50,715 nt of DNA from contig JAAXWL010000007.1 in the NCBI GenBank assembly GCA_013334975.1, forward strand, positions 1-50,715, read 5' to 3'. Under the pieces are notes generated by a model that saw nothing but the letters and a program-made list of their open reading frames with translations, was not told the origin of the DNA and ran no database searches. Positions 1-7,985 of the stretch are shown piece by piece. Positions within the stretch are counted from its first letter, which is position 1, and each line of letters starts with the position of its first letter. Made by a program: the position numbers and the translations under genes. The DNA is from Chlorobiaceae bacterium (GTDB taxonomy: Bacteria > Bacteroidota > Chlorobiia > Chlorobiales > Chlorobiaceae).

Positions 1-187
1 CATCACGGTATCCAAAGGGGCCTATATCCGTGTGATTGCCCACGAACTGGGTGAAGCGCTTGGCGTCGGTGGTTATCTCGATTCATTGAAACGGGTTTCC
101 ATAGGTCAGTACCAGCTCTCCGGAGCCATGAGCGTCAGCGCGATTGTGGATGAAATAGCTCATACAGCCTCGACAACAGCAGGGTAA
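1..187 (+). CDS. truB: tRNA pseudouridine(55) synthase, C-terminal end (partial)
   Basis: Reading from base 2 there is an open frame of 61 codons ending at TAA 185-187. It contains VSKGAYIRVIAHELGEALG followed by GYLDSLKRVSIGQY, the conserved C-terminal part of the TruB catalytic domain. TruB converts U55 in the T-loop of tRNAs to pseudouridine. The start and the catalytic Asp lie outside the window. ribF begins 7 bp downstream and rpsO follows, the common truB-ribF-rpsO order, so these are probably co-transcribed. The identification rests on the tail motif plus context. Confidence 0.88.
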   Translation, partial: ITVSKGAYIRVIAHELGEALGVGGYLDSLKRVSIGQYQLSGAMSVSAIVDEIAHTASTTAG

Positions 188-194
188 ACGCCAA

Positions 195-1166
195 ATGGGT
201 ATGCGCGTCGTTGTATTACAGGGGGATACGGTCAGTGATCCTGAAACCGGCAGTCCGTCAGTGGTGGCGCCGGAGCCTTCGGCGGTGACCATCGGGTCGT
301 TTGACGGGCTTCATGTCGGTCATCGAAAAATCATTGGAACCATGATCGGGGATGCCCGGCTCAAAGGACTGAGAAGTGTTGTTGTTACCTTTGAGCCACA
401 CCCGCGACTGGTGCTCGACGGTGGTTCCGAATGCCCGGTAAGGCTGCTGACGACCTTCGAAGAGAAGGTGGCCCAGTTTGGCTCCATGCCGATCGACCTG
501 CTTTTCGTCATCCGTTTCGACCGGCAATTTTCCCGGATCAGTTCCGATTCGTTCATAAGGGAGGTTCTTTCCGGGCTTCTGGGAGCCAGACTGGTGGTTG
601 TCGGATATGACCACGGTTTTGGCAGCAACCGGCGCGGCAGTGGTCAGACCCTGCATACGCTTGGTGCTGAGTGCGGTTTCGATGTCGATGTGGTCGGCGA
701 AGTGATTATCGATCAGGCTCCGGTGTCGAGCACCAGGATCAGGCATTTGCTTGCCGATGGCCGGATAAGGGAGGCGAACGAATGTCTTGGTGCACCCTAT
801 ATGATCAGTGGCACGGTGGTGGAGGGCAGTAAACTGGGGCGTGAAATAGGTTTTCCGACGGCAAATCTCGACCTTCCTGAACGCTGTAAACTGCTTCCTG
901 CCAATGGCGTCTATGCGGCAGGAGTCACCATTGACGGTATTGATTATCCCGTCATGATGAACATCGGAAGCCGACCGACCGTATCCCGTGATGGTACGGT
1001 GAGGGTTGAAGCTCATATCATCGGCTTTTCGGGGGATCTGTACGGGAGGTTTCTGGTGTTTCGCATTTTTGACTTTATCAGGCAGGAGCAGTGCTTTGGT
1101 TCGATCGAAGCTCTCCAGGCTCAGTTACTGCTCGATAAAAAAGAGGTGAGTTTATATAAAAAATAA
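195..1166 (+). CDS. ribF: Bifunctional riboflavin kinase / FAD synthetase
   Basis: A 323-residue protein of normal family length that phosphorylates riboflavin to FMN and adenylylates FMN to FAD. The N-terminal FAD synthetase domain shows the nucleotidyltransferase motif GSFDGLHVGH (residues 34-43) and SSTRIR (178-183). The C-terminal riboflavin kinase domain shows GREIGFPTANL (215-225). The start at ATG 195 lies 7 bp after the truB stop; a second in-frame ATG at 201 is possible. It sits between truB and rpsO, a frequent bacterial arrangement that links cofactor synthesis with translation genes. No FMN riboswitch is seen upstream, where there is no room for one. Confidence 0.96.
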   Translation: MGMRVVVLQGDTVSDPETGSPSVVAPEPSAVTIGSFDGLHVGHRKIIGTMIGDARLKGLRSVVVTFEPHPRLVLDGGSECPVRLLTTFEEKVAQFGSMPIDLLFVIRFDRQFSRISSDSFIREVLSGLLGARLVVVGYDHGFGSNRRGSGQTLHTLGAECGFDVDVVGEVIIDQAPVSSTRIRHLLADGRIREANECLGAPYMISGTVVEGSKLGREIGFPTANLDLPERCKLLPANGVYAAGVTIDGIDYPVMMNIGSRPTVSRDGTVRVEAHIIGFSGDLYGRFLVFRIFDFIRQEQCFGSIEALQAQLLLDKKEVSLYKK

Positions 1167-1213
1167 TAGTAAATTAAAGGCCGTCTTTTTTAATAACGTA
1201 TTCATTTACCATC

Positions 1214-1483
1214 ATGAGTCTGACAAAAGAACACAAAGCTGAAATTATTTCCAGGTTTGGTGATTCTGCGACGGATACCGGAAAAGCGGAGGTTCAGGTT
1301 GCCCTGTTCAGCCGCAGGATCACTGATCTTACCGGTCATCTTCAGCTGCATCCCAAAGACAAGCACTCCCGCCGCGGACTGATGATGCTGGTCGGTAAGC
1401 GCAAGAGTGTGTTGAATTACCTGAAGAATGTCGATATCGAACGTTATCGCAAGGTGCTTGCCGAACTCGACCTTCGCAAGTAA
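1214..1483 (+). CDS. rpsO: 30S ribosomal protein S15
   Basis: An 89-residue protein, exactly the usual S15 length. It carries the family pattern MSLTKEHKAEII near the N-terminus, then DTGKAEVQVALFSRRI and HSRRGLMMLVGKRKSVLNYL. S15 binds 16S rRNA and nucleates assembly of the platform of the small subunit. It is the last gene of the truB-ribF-rpsO group, with a 47 bp AT-rich gap from ribF. A stem-loop lies 24 bp past its stop. Confidence 0.98.
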   Translation: MSLTKEHKAEIISRFGDSATDTGKAEVQVALFSRRITDLTGHLQLHPKDKHSRRGLMMLVGKRKSVLNYLKNVDIERYRKVLAELDLRK

Positions 1484-1507
1484 TCTGCCGGGTAATCGTT
1501 GTATGGA

Positions 1508-1533
1508 GCCTGCGATGCCATTGCTTCGCAGGC
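1508..1533 (+). terminator. Stem-loop downstream of rpsO
   Basis: An 8-bp perfect inverted repeat, GCCTGCGA and TCGCAGGC, separated by 10 bases, lies between the rpsO stop and yicC. It is followed by ATCTTTC, only a weak T-run. It could be a weak terminator or an mRNA-stabilising hairpin at the rpsO 3' end. Confidence 0.5.
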
Positions 1534-1562
1534 ATCTTTCATGAAAATAACGGGGTGAGTGT

Positions 1563-2450
1563 ATGTTGGAAAGCATGACCGGCTACGGAAGCGCAGAGCG
1601 CTCGGAGAAGGGTATGAAAGTGCTTGTCGAGTTGCGTTCGGTCAACAATCGTTTTGCTGAAATCGGTGTCAAGCTGCCAAGACAGCTCCTTTCATGGGAA
1701 CTGGAGGTCAGGGAGCTGATCCGCGCCAATTTTCAGCGAGGCAAGATATCTGCTTTCGTTCAGCTCCAGCTCGAAGAGGCTGAACAGTTGCCAGTGACCG
1801 TCAACCCGTCGAAAGTAAGAGGCTACAAGGCGCTGCTTGATACGGTACGGCGTGAGGCCGGTATCGAAGCGCCGGTGACCCTTGATCATGTCCTCCGGTT
1901 TTCAGAGGTTTTCGAATCCGATCATACCATTCTGGAACGCCCGGAAGAGATATGGCCTATTGCCCATTCAGCCGTCGAAGAGGCGATAGGCCATCTCAAA
2001 GAGATGCGCCGGAGAGAGGGGGAGGAGCTTGCCGGTGACTTCAGGGCAAGAATCGCCGAAATCGAGCAGACCCTGAAGGATATCAGGGAGATTGCTTCCG
2101 ATAACCTCGAAACGATTCGCAAACGCCTCTCCTCCAGGATCAGCGCCATTGCCGGACGGGATATAGAGTACAGCAGGGACAGACTTGAAATGGAGATCAT
2201 CATGGCTGCCGAACGACTCGATATTACCGAAGAGTGCATCAGGTTCAACAGTCACAACAAGTTTTTCATCGAGGAACTCAACAATATGTCGAGCGGTTCA
2301 GGACGGAAGCTCAACTTTCTTCTCCAGGAGCAGCTCCGTGAGGCCAACACTATTGCCTCCAAATCCCAGAATGCCGATATTTCCCAGAAAGTGGTGCATA
2401 TCAAGGAAGAGCTCGAAAAGGTCCGGGAGCAATTGCAAAATATCGAATAA
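1563..2450 (+). CDS. YicC/YloC family endoribonuclease
   Basis: A 295-residue protein starting MLESMTGYGSAE, the hallmark N-terminus of the YicC/YloC family, with VNNRF (about 28-32) and the C-terminal block GRKLNFLLQEQLREANTI. Characterised members are endoribonucleases or RNA-decay adaptors in the cytoplasm. The middle region, from about residue 140 to 215, is rich in charged helices. It lies 2 bp before gmk, and this pairing (yicC-gmk-rpoZ) is widely conserved, so the three are very probably one operon. Confidence 0.93.
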   Translation: MLESMTGYGSAERSEKGMKVLVELRSVNNRFAEIGVKLPRQLLSWELEVRELIRANFQRGKISAFVQLQLEEAEQLPVTVNPSKVRGYKALLDTVRREAGIEAPVTLDHVLRFSEVFESDHTILERPEEIWPIAHSAVEEAIGHLKEMRRREGEELAGDFRARIAEIEQTLKDIREIASDNLETIRKRLSSRISAIAGRDIEYSRDRLEMEIIMAAERLDITEECIRFNSHNKFFIEELNNMSSGSGRKLNFLLQEQLREANTIASKSQNADISQKVVHIKEELEKVREQLQNIE

Positions 2451-2452
2451 CG

Positions 2453-3043
2453 ATGATGATGGTCGGAGAGGTTACGAAACAGGGCAGGCTGATCGTGTTT
2501 TCAGCTCCCTCAGGTACCGGCAAGTCCACAGTTGCCAGGCTGGTAATGGAGCGACTCGGCATCCTGGAATTTTCAGTTTCGGCGACCACCCGTTCGAAAA
2601 GGCCAGGTGAGCAGGATGGTATTGACTACCATTTTCTCAGCCGTGAGCTCTTCGAAAAGAAAATCAGCGAAGGCGGTTTCATCGAACACGAGTTTTTTTT
2701 CGGTAACTTTTACGGTACGCTTTTCGACAAGACCGTTGAGGCCATCGATGATGGCAGGAATCTGCTCTTCGATCTTGATGTGAAGGGAGCGCTGAATCTG
2801 AAGAAAAGGTTTGGTGAACGTGCTTTACTGGTTTTTCTCAAACCTCCGGGCTTGGAGGTTCTTGCCCGTCGTTTGCAGTCTCGTGACAGTGAGGGGCCTG
2901 AGGCTTTGAAAATGCGTCTTGAAAGGGCAGCAATGGAGCTTTCCCATGCTGATAAGTTCGATTTTGTCGTGGTCAATGATGATCTTGATCAAACCGTCGA
3001 TGCGGTTGCCTCGCGGATATCCCGTTTTCTTTTACAATCATAA
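2453..3043 (+). CDS. gmk: Guanylate kinase
   Basis: A 196-residue P-loop kinase that converts GMP to GDP with ATP. The Walker A motif SAPSGTGKST is at about residues 17-26, and the GMP-binding segment SVSATTRSKRPGE follows. The lid region shows RLQSRDSEGPEALKMRL. Three consecutive ATG codons (2453, 2456, 2459) make the exact start uncertain by two residues. It is tightly packed with yicC (2 bp gap) and rpoZ (12 bp gap). Confidence 0.97.
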   Translation: MMMVGEVTKQGRLIVFSAPSGTGKSTVARLVMERLGILEFSVSATTRSKRPGEQDGIDYHFLSRELFEKKISEGGFIEHEFFFGNFYGTLFDKTVEAIDDGRNLLFDLDVKGALNLKKRFGERALLVFLKPPGLEVLARRLQSRDSEGPEALKMRLERAAMELSHADKFDFVVVNDDLDQTVDAVASRISRFLLQS

Positions 3044-3055
3044 CGCAATGTTGCC

Positions 3056-3409
3056 ATGTCGGTGAAACCTGTTGATCTGAACAAGCTCAGAAGTACGCAT
3101 GATAATCTCTATGAAACCGTTGTGGCTATTTCAAAGAAAGCCAGGGAGATTCACGAGGAAGAGCGTTCCGAACTTGAGGAGCGGTTGCTTCCTTACAAGG
3201 AGATGATCAGGAACCCTACTTCGGAGTCGGAGTCTGAAAAGGTGTTTCCTGAACAGATTGCCATCAGTGTCGAGTTCGAGTGCCGTCAAAAACCGGCCCT
3301 TCAGGCTGTGGCACAATATTTCGATCAGAAGTTCGATTATATTATGGAAAAAACGTCCGAAACAAGGGCGGCAGATGCAGAAGAAGATGATGAGGCTGAC
3401 GGGGATTAA
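3056..3409 (+). CDS. rpoZ: RNA polymerase omega subunit (Bacteroidota/Chlorobiota type)
   Basis: A 117-residue protein starting MSVKPVDLNKLRSTHDNLYE, matching the omega-like (Rpb6-fold) proteins encoded after gmk in Bacteroidota and Chlorobiota. These help assemble and stabilise the beta-prime subunit. The C-terminus is strongly acidic (AEEDDEADGD). The yicC-gmk-rpoZ position supports the call. The last 23 bases overlap the start of the VOC gene in another frame. Assignment is by motif and context; sequence similarity to proteobacterial omega is low. Confidence 0.85.
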   Translation: MSVKPVDLNKLRSTHDNLYETVVAISKKAREIHEEERSELEERLLPYKEMIRNPTSESESEKVFPEQIAISVEFECRQKPALQAVAQYFDQKFDYIMEKTSETRAADAEEDDEADGD

Positions 3410-3887
3410 CCAGATCACCCTTCGGGTCAACGATGTACGGTTGTCCGAGGAGTTTTATGCCGGTATACTCGGTTTTCGGGTGGATCACCGAGTCGGCGCC
3501 AATATCTGCTACCTTCGCATCAATTCCGATCTTCTCGTGCTGGTCAAGTCTGAAACACCAGGCACGGCTGATGCGAGAGATATCAGGGTGGATCATTTCG
3601 GTTTCAGGCTTTCATCGGATGTGGAGGTTGATGAGGCTGCCATATACCTTGAAGATCGCGGCGTTCATTTTGTCACCCGGCCTGCACATCGTCGTGAAGG
3701 ACGGGCTTTTTTCGTGATGGACCCCGACGGTAACCTGATCGAATTTTATTCCATGAGATCCGACGGGCTGCTCTCTCTTCCCGACAATGTTGATACCCGC
3801 TCGTCGAGCGATATCTCATCTGATTCCCGCAAAAGGGAGCTATCTATTGACGAGGAGCCCAGGAAGCCAAGGCGTTCGAGGAAATAA
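3387..3887 (+). CDS. VOC (glyoxalase/bleomycin-resistance) fold protein
   Basis: From ATG 3387 this encodes 166 residues; ATG 3375 and 3390 are alternatives. INQITLRVNDVRLSEEFYAG begins the first beta-alpha-beta-beta-beta module. VDHFGFRL and DPDGNLIEFYS give the second module, with the His and Glu typical of VOC metal ligands. The C-terminal 35 residues are Ser/Arg/Lys-rich and lie outside the fold. VOC proteins include glyoxalase I, ring-cleavage dioxygenases and FosA-like enzymes; nothing here fixes the substrate. The start lies inside the rpoZ tail (23-base overlap), implying translational coupling. The open frame continues upstream to 3258, but that stretch has no VOC similarity. Confidence 0.8.
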   Translation: MMRLTGINQITLRVNDVRLSEEFYAGILGFRVDHRVGANICYLRINSDLLVLVKSETPGTADARDIRVDHFGFRLSSDVEVDEAAIYLEDRGVHFVTRPAHRREGRAFFVMDPDGNLIEFYSMRSDGLLSLPDNVDTRSSSDISSDSRKRELSIDEEPRKPRRSRK

Positions 3888-3934
3888 GGCAGATTGTTTC
3901 CGCCATCTTCTCAACTTTGCTATCGGTACTATCC

Positions 3935-5107
3935 ATGCACATCGGTATTCTGACCGGAGGCGGTGATGCGCCTGGAATCAATGCCTGCATCAAGACCATC
4001 GTCACGATCAGCGCCGAAAAGGGATTCAGGGTTACCGGTATCCGCAGGGGCTGGAATGGCTTGCTGGCTTTTGATCCCGATAATGAGTCCAGTCGCGGGG
4101 AGCATATTCTCGAACTCGATGCTGATATGGTACGGCGAATCGACCGTACTGGCGGAACGTTGCTTCATACGAGCCGGATCAATCCCGGCAATCTTAAAAA
4201 AAAAGAGATTCCGTTATTCCTTCGTAACTCTCCCCAGTTGATGCGTACGGGTCTTTTTCATTCAGGTAATTTTGATCTGAGTGCTCATGTTCTCAGGTGT
4301 ATCGACATCCTCGGTCTTGATGTCATCATTGTGATCGGAGGTGACGACACGATCAGATACGCCGAACATCTCTCCAGAAAAGGCATCAGGGTGATCGCTG
4401 TACCCAAAACGATGGACAACGATGTCTATGGTTCCGATTATTGTATTGGTTTCGGTACGGCGGTGACCAGAAGCGTCCAATACATCCATCAGCTGCGCAC
4501 CAGTTCCGGTTCGCATGAGCGCATTACCATCGTTGAGCTTTTTGGTCGCAGTACCGGGGAAACCTGCCTGATCAGCGCGTATCTTGCCGGTGTTGATCGT
4601 GCACTCATTCCGGAAGTGCCGTTTGATCCGGAAATTCTTGCCGATTATCTCATTGAAGACAAGTCATCAAACACAAGCCGGTACGCCATGATCGCCATCA
4701 GTGAAGGCGCCAGGATGATTGGGAGCAAGATGATTGAATATTGCGGACGCCGCTATGATGACGAAGGCCGCGAATTTGCCGGAATCGGTCAACTGACCCG
4801 TGAAACCATCTCCATGCTGACCGGTCAGGAGGTTATCTGCCAGCCGCTCGGCTACCTGATGCGATCTGGTATTCCCGACGCGCTTGACCTGATGGTTGGT
4901 TTCAATTTCGCACAGCTTGCTGTGGAGCTGGTTTGCCTCGAAAGATATGGAGTTATGGTTGCGCTGCAGAACGGTATTTATACTTGTCTGCCACTCGAAG
5001 AGGTGACGGCCAATACCAAGCAGGTCGATATAGCCGAATTATATGACCTGCGTTATTATCGGCCAAAAATGAGAAGCGTTATGGGCAAGCCCATGTTTTT
5101 GTATTAG
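3935..5107 (+). CDS. 6-phosphofructokinase, pyrophosphate-type active site
   Basis: From ATG 3935 (MHIGILTGGGDAPGINA) this is a 390-residue PfkA-superfamily enzyme. A start at 3917 would add six residues but leaves the conserved first strand non-terminal. The nucleotide loop reads GGDDT (135-139) and the catalytic loop PKTMDND (157-163). ATP-dependent enzymes usually have GGDGS/T and PGTIDND. Asp in the first motif and Lys in the second are the recognised marks of PPi-dependent PFKs, so a reversible PPi:fructose-6-phosphate phosphotransferase is likely. ELFGRSTGE (202-210) is the substrate-binding loop. It is the last gene of the left (+) block, and a repeat element lies beyond it. Confidence 0.88.
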   Translation: MHIGILTGGGDAPGINACIKTIVTISAEKGFRVTGIRRGWNGLLAFDPDNESSRGEHILELDADMVRRIDRTGGTLLHTSRINPGNLKKKEIPLFLRNSPQLMRTGLFHSGNFDLSAHVLRCIDILGLDVIIVIGGDDTIRYAEHLSRKGIRVIAVPKTMDNDVYGSDYCIGFGTAVTRSVQYIHQLRTSSGSHERITIVELFGRSTGETCLISAYLAGVDRALIPEVPFDPEILADYLIEDKSSNTSRYAMIAISEGARMIGSKMIEYCGRRYDDEGREFAGIGQLTRETISMLTGQEVICQPLGYLMRSGIPDALDLMVGFNFAQLAVELVCLERYGVMVALQNGIYTCLPLEEVTANTKQVDIAELYDLRYYRPKMRSVMGKPMFLY

Positions 5108-5141
5108 CAACAGGTAAACTGGGGGAAGAGGAAAAGGGTTT

Positions 5142-5166
5142 ATAGGTCTCATAGGTCTCATAGGTC
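5142..5166 (+). repeat. 9-bp tandem repeat (ATAGGTCTC)
   Basis: Nearly three consecutive copies of ATAGGTCTC follow the pfk stop. The same ATAGGTC word recurs near 12700 beside another 9-bp tandem. It is non-coding. Confidence 0.8.
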
Positions 5167-5210
5167 GAAGAGGGAGAACTGTTTCCTCTTCACTCTCTTG
5201 ACCACTGTTG

Positions 5211-5483
5211 TGTCGTGTCAACGGTAAATAGTCAGAATATCATTTATCATCAAAATCGGTATCCAAATCGGTATCGGTATCGAGTTCAACTTGAAAGAGA
5301 ATAAAGAAAAACTCACCGAGCATGATGGATTATTGTGATAATCATTATATAATTAAACAGATACAGATATACATATAGATACAGATACAGATCAGTTTTC
5401 TGTTTCTACATAAATAATCGATTTCGATCCCGATCCCGATTTCGATTTGGATAAATCAATGGATTAAAAAATAATACGACAGT
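5211..5483 (+). repeat. Dispersed intergenic element, copy A (MITE-like)
   Basis: A 273 bp element. The left end TGTCGTGTCAACGGTAAATA matches copies B and C. The right end, read on the other strand, is TGTCGTATTAT. Inside are an ATCGGT-rich arm (5253-5284), a conserved core AGAAAAACTCACCGAGCAT, an expanded AGATAC-rich spacer, and a complementary arm (5417-5455) ending TTGGATAAATCAATGG. The arms can pair into a long stem. I see no ORF and no clear target-site duplication. Confidence 0.75.
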
Positions 5484-5546
5484 TTACGCCTGACAAGACA
5501 GAAGTCCTTTCAGTCCCTTTTCTTTTCTCCCAGCTCACCTGCCTTT

Positions 5547-6290
5547 TCACTCGTACTTCCCGCTTTTCAGGAGCTCTTCGGCTTCACTGAGTTGCTCGGG
5601 GGTGTTGATGCCGCGGATTTCGTCAGGGTCTCTGACCTTGAAGGCGCAGACTTTTTTGCCTTTATTGAAACAGATGCCGAAAACGTCAGTCAGATAATAC
5701 TCCTGCTGGGCATTATCGTTGGTGATGGAGTGCAGGGCGGAAAAGAGATCGACGGAGTCGAAAACGTAAACACCAGAATTGATCTCCTTAATGGCACGCT
5801 CACTCAGGGTGGCATCTTTCTGTTCGACAATTTTGAGTACCTCTTCGCCATTCTTGCTTCTGATAATCCGCCCGTAACCTGTAGGGTTTTCAAGTTCGGC
5901 GGTCAGGACGGTTGCAACGGCTCGTGTCGAGCGGTGGAATGCGACAAGCTCCCTGAGGGTACGGGTGGTGAAAAGCGGCGCGTCTCCGGAGAGAATGACG
6001 ATGTCGCCGACGAAATCGTGCAGGAACGGCTCTGCCTGCATGATGGCATGGCCGGTACCGAGCTGGGGCTCCTGTACTGCAAGGGAAACCGGAAAGCCGG
6101 CGGTTGCTTCGCGCACTTTGTCGGCCTGGTGGCCGATGATCAGCACGATTTTATCCGGATCGAGCTTCCGTGCTTTTTGGATGACATACGCTACCAGCGC
6201 TTTTCCGTTTGCCTGGTGGAGCACCTTCGGGAGATCCGAATTCATCCTTGTGCCTTTTCCTGCAGCCATGATGACGATCGAGAGGCTCAT
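5547..6290 (-). CDS. Nucleotidyltransferase, GlmU N-terminal-domain type
   Basis: A 247-residue sugar-1-phosphate nucleotidyltransferase starting MSLSIVIMAAGKGTRMNSDLPKV, the GlmU pyrophosphorylase signature (GxGTRM and a conserved Lys). LGTGHAIMQA, LSGDAPLF, NPTGYGRI and EINSGVYVFD are all GlmU-like. It therefore likely makes UDP-GlcNAc from GlcNAc-1-phosphate and UTP for peptidoglycan and lipid A. Bifunctional GlmU is about 450 residues. Here the protein stops after the uridylyltransferase domain and lacks the left-handed beta-helix acetyltransferase half. It is the last gene of a skp-lptC-panD-glmU-like run. The exact sugar substrate is inferred. Confidence 0.85.
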   Translation of the reverse strand: MSLSIVIMAAGKGTRMNSDLPKVLHQANGKALVAYVIQKARKLDPDKIVLIIGHQADKVREATAGFPVSLAVQEPQLGTGHAIMQAEPFLHDFVGDIVILSGDAPLFTTRTLRELVAFHRSTRAVATVLTAELENPTGYGRIIRSKNGEEVLKIVEQKDATLSERAIKEINSGVYVFDSVDLFSALHSITNDNAQQEYYLTDVFGICFNKGKKVCAFKVRDPDEIRGINTPEQLSEAEELLKSGKYE

Positions 6291-6325
6291 GATTGGGGTT
6301 CCTGTAACGAGTGATTGAACGATGC

Positions 6326-6712
6326 TCAGCCGAGATATTCGTTTTCCGTTCCTACACGATGGCGCCGTTTCGGGTTGTTCATCCTGTCAACGATCAGTAC
6401 CATGGGTTTCCACTGCCGTGCCTCTTCCGGCTCCATTTCTGCAAAGGTCATGATGATGATCTCATCTCCCGGCAAAGCGCAACGCGCTGCGGCGCCGTTG
6501 AGCTGGATTTCCCGCAGGCCCCTGGTGCCTTCGATGATGTAGGTCTCGAACCGTTCGCCGTTATTGTTGTTGACGACCAGCACTTTTTCATTGGCAAGCA
6601 TATCGGCCATATCGAGCAACTCCTTGTCGATGGTGATGCTTCCTTCGTATTCAAGATCTCCACTGGTGACGATTGCGTTGTGGATTTTTGATTTGAGCAT
6701 GTGTAATTTCAT
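6326..6712 (-). CDS. panD: Aspartate 1-decarboxylase
   Basis: A 128-residue pyruvoyl enzyme that makes beta-alanine from aspartate for pantothenate and CoA. The self-cleavage pair is Gly24-Ser25 in YEGS, exactly the classical numbering when translation starts at ATG 6712 ([16 protein letters not shown]). An upstream in-frame ATG at 6754 would add 14 unrelated residues, so I prefer 6712. The conserved NGAAAR and [10 protein letters not shown] blocks are present. It lies between lptC and the glmU-like gene with short gaps, so it is probably co-transcribed. Confidence 0.96.
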   Translation of the reverse strand: MKLHMLKSKIHNAIVTSGDLEYEGSITIDKELLDMADMLANEKVLVVNNNNGERFETYIIEGTRGLREIQLNGAAARCALPGDEIIIMTFAEMEPEEARQWKPMVLIVDRMNNPKRRHRVGTENEYLG

Positions 6713-6734
6713 ACTGATGCAGAGAGTGTCATGA

Positions 6735-7280
6735 TTATTTTGCCAAGGCTTCACCGCTGGCGTGAAAAATTCTGTATTGCTTCATCGCGTCATCGCTTTC
6801 AAAGCCATAGCCCCGGATGATTCTTGATGGGCTGGTGATGGTAACATAGCGGTCGGATCGTATCATACGTTCTTTATTGCTGCGGGTGATATGCTCTGAC
6901 CGAAGAAGAGTACCATCTTCGGTCAGAATGATGACCTGGTCAAACGCTTCGATATCCTGATTGCCGTGCACGACGCATTTTCCGGCGGTGATGAGGGTAG
7001 AGGTTCCATCCGGATTGACCAACCTGACGCGGATGCCGCCATCGAGCCGAATCTCCTGCTGTTCTCCCTGGCGATAGCGGGCCGCATGATTGGCCTCAAG
7101 CACGGTTTTCAGCTTGCCGGAATCGGAAATCACCAGCCTGGGATTCCAGCTTTCCTGATCGGGTTGCTCTTCCGGGGATATAACCGTTGCTCTGCCGTGA
7201 TGCTCCTGTCGGGGAGCACCACAGCTGACGGTACCGAAAAGGATGGCCAGAAGGAAAAACGTTGTCCGGTGAGCGTACAC
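6735..7280 (-). CDS. lptC: LPS export periplasmic protein LptC-like
   Basis: A 181-residue protein with a hydrophobic N-terminus (residues 5-18) ending in a probable lipobox GTVSC (Cys20), so likely a lipoprotein. The rest resembles the LptC/OstA fold: a run of beta-strands including [20 protein letters not shown] and [20 protein letters not shown]. LptC links the LptBFG transporter to LptA during lipopolysaccharide export. It lies 20 bp after skp and overlaps no gene if panD starts at 6712. The family call is from pattern and envelope context; sequence conservation of LptC is low. Confidence 0.78.
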   Translation of the reverse strand: MYAHRTTFFLLAILFGTVSCGAPRQEHHGRATVISPEEQPDQESWNPRLVISDSGKLKTVLEANHAARYRQGEQQEIRLDGGIRVRLVNPDGTSTLITAGKCVVHGNQDIEAFDQVIILTEDGTLLRSEHITRSNKERMIRSDRYVTITSPSRIIRGYGFESDDAMKQYRIFHASGEALAK

Positions 7281-7300
7281 AAGGGACTTCCGGGAGCGCG

Positions 7301-7825
7301 TTACTTGATGTTCAGTTGGTCGAGCACCTTGTAGGTGATGTCTGACTGCTCATCACCATAGACACGGATGTTTTTGTCGAAAATCATGCTGTAGCCATCT
7401 TTTGTGGAGATCGAAGCAACAGTGGCTTCGATTTTCTGGCGGATCGGCGCGACCAGTTCCTGTTCCTTTCTGGCCAGCAGGTTCTGTTTCTCCATGGCGC
7501 TTTTCTGCAGGTTCTCCTGCTGGGCGCGAAGATCTTTTTCTTTGGCCGCGTTCTGCTTTCCTGTTTTCTGATAAGCCTGAACAGCCTGCTGGAATGCGGC
7601 CTGCTGTTTGGAGAGTTCAGCGCTGCTCTGGTTTTTCATCGTCTGGAGGGTCTGGTCGGCGGCTTTGGTTTCAGGCATCATCTGGAAAATCCGGCCAAAA
7701 TCAACCACGCCTATTTTCTGGACATTCTCGGCGGCAACGGTTCGGGGTGCGGAAAAGAACATGCCCAGCGACAGAGCTATGAAAAGAGAGCGCAGCATGA
7801 ATTGGTTCGCTTTGTAAGCTGACAT
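7301..7825 (-). CDS. skp: OmpH/Skp family periplasmic chaperone
   Basis: A 174-residue protein with a cleavable signal peptide (hydrophobic about 10-30, ending APRTVAA). KIGVVDFGRIFQMMPE is the typical Skp/OmpH opening. It is followed by a long Gln/Lys/Ala-rich coiled coil (about 60-130) and a C-terminal strand segment YSMIFDKN. Skp-type trimers hold unfolded outer-membrane proteins for BamA, which is encoded at 22-24.6 kb. It is the first gene of a (-) operon with lptC, panD and the glmU-like gene. Confidence 0.92.
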   Translation of the reverse strand: MSAYKANQFMLRSLFIALSLGMFFSAPRTVAAENVQKIGVVDFGRIFQMMPETKAADQTLQTMKNQSSAELSKQQAAFQQAVQAYQKTGKQNAAKEKDLRAQQENLQKSAMEKQNLLARKEQELVAPIRQKIEATVASISTKDGYSMIFDKNIRVYGDEQSDITYKVLDQLNIK

Positions 7826-7985
7826 TATCGGTTTGTTTTGGTTTTCATGGAAACAGGTGTTCTTTGTCAGGTCATATCATCGAAACGACACCTACAAAAG
7901 TAACATTTCCGGTTATAAAATGCTATTTCCGTCAAGAAAATCGGGGTGTTTCCGATCGGTGTGTTCAAAGAGCTTCGATAGCCGG

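Larger units (their letters stand above)
5108..5546. other. Gene-free convergent intergenic region with repeats
   Basis: This is the 439 bp between the convergent pfk and glmU-like genes. It holds a 9-bp tandem repeat (5142-5166) and the first complete copy of the dispersed element (5211-5483). No coding frame here has protein-like character. Confidence 0.8.

Noticed and set aside
5253-5284. ATCGGT repeats as a CRISPR array
   Set aside because: Units are 6 bp and contiguous, with no regular spacers or repeats of 24-40 bp, and no cas genes are nearby.
5592-6314. 240-codon open frame on the (+) strand
   Set aside because: It is antisense to the GlmU-like gene and has no motif.
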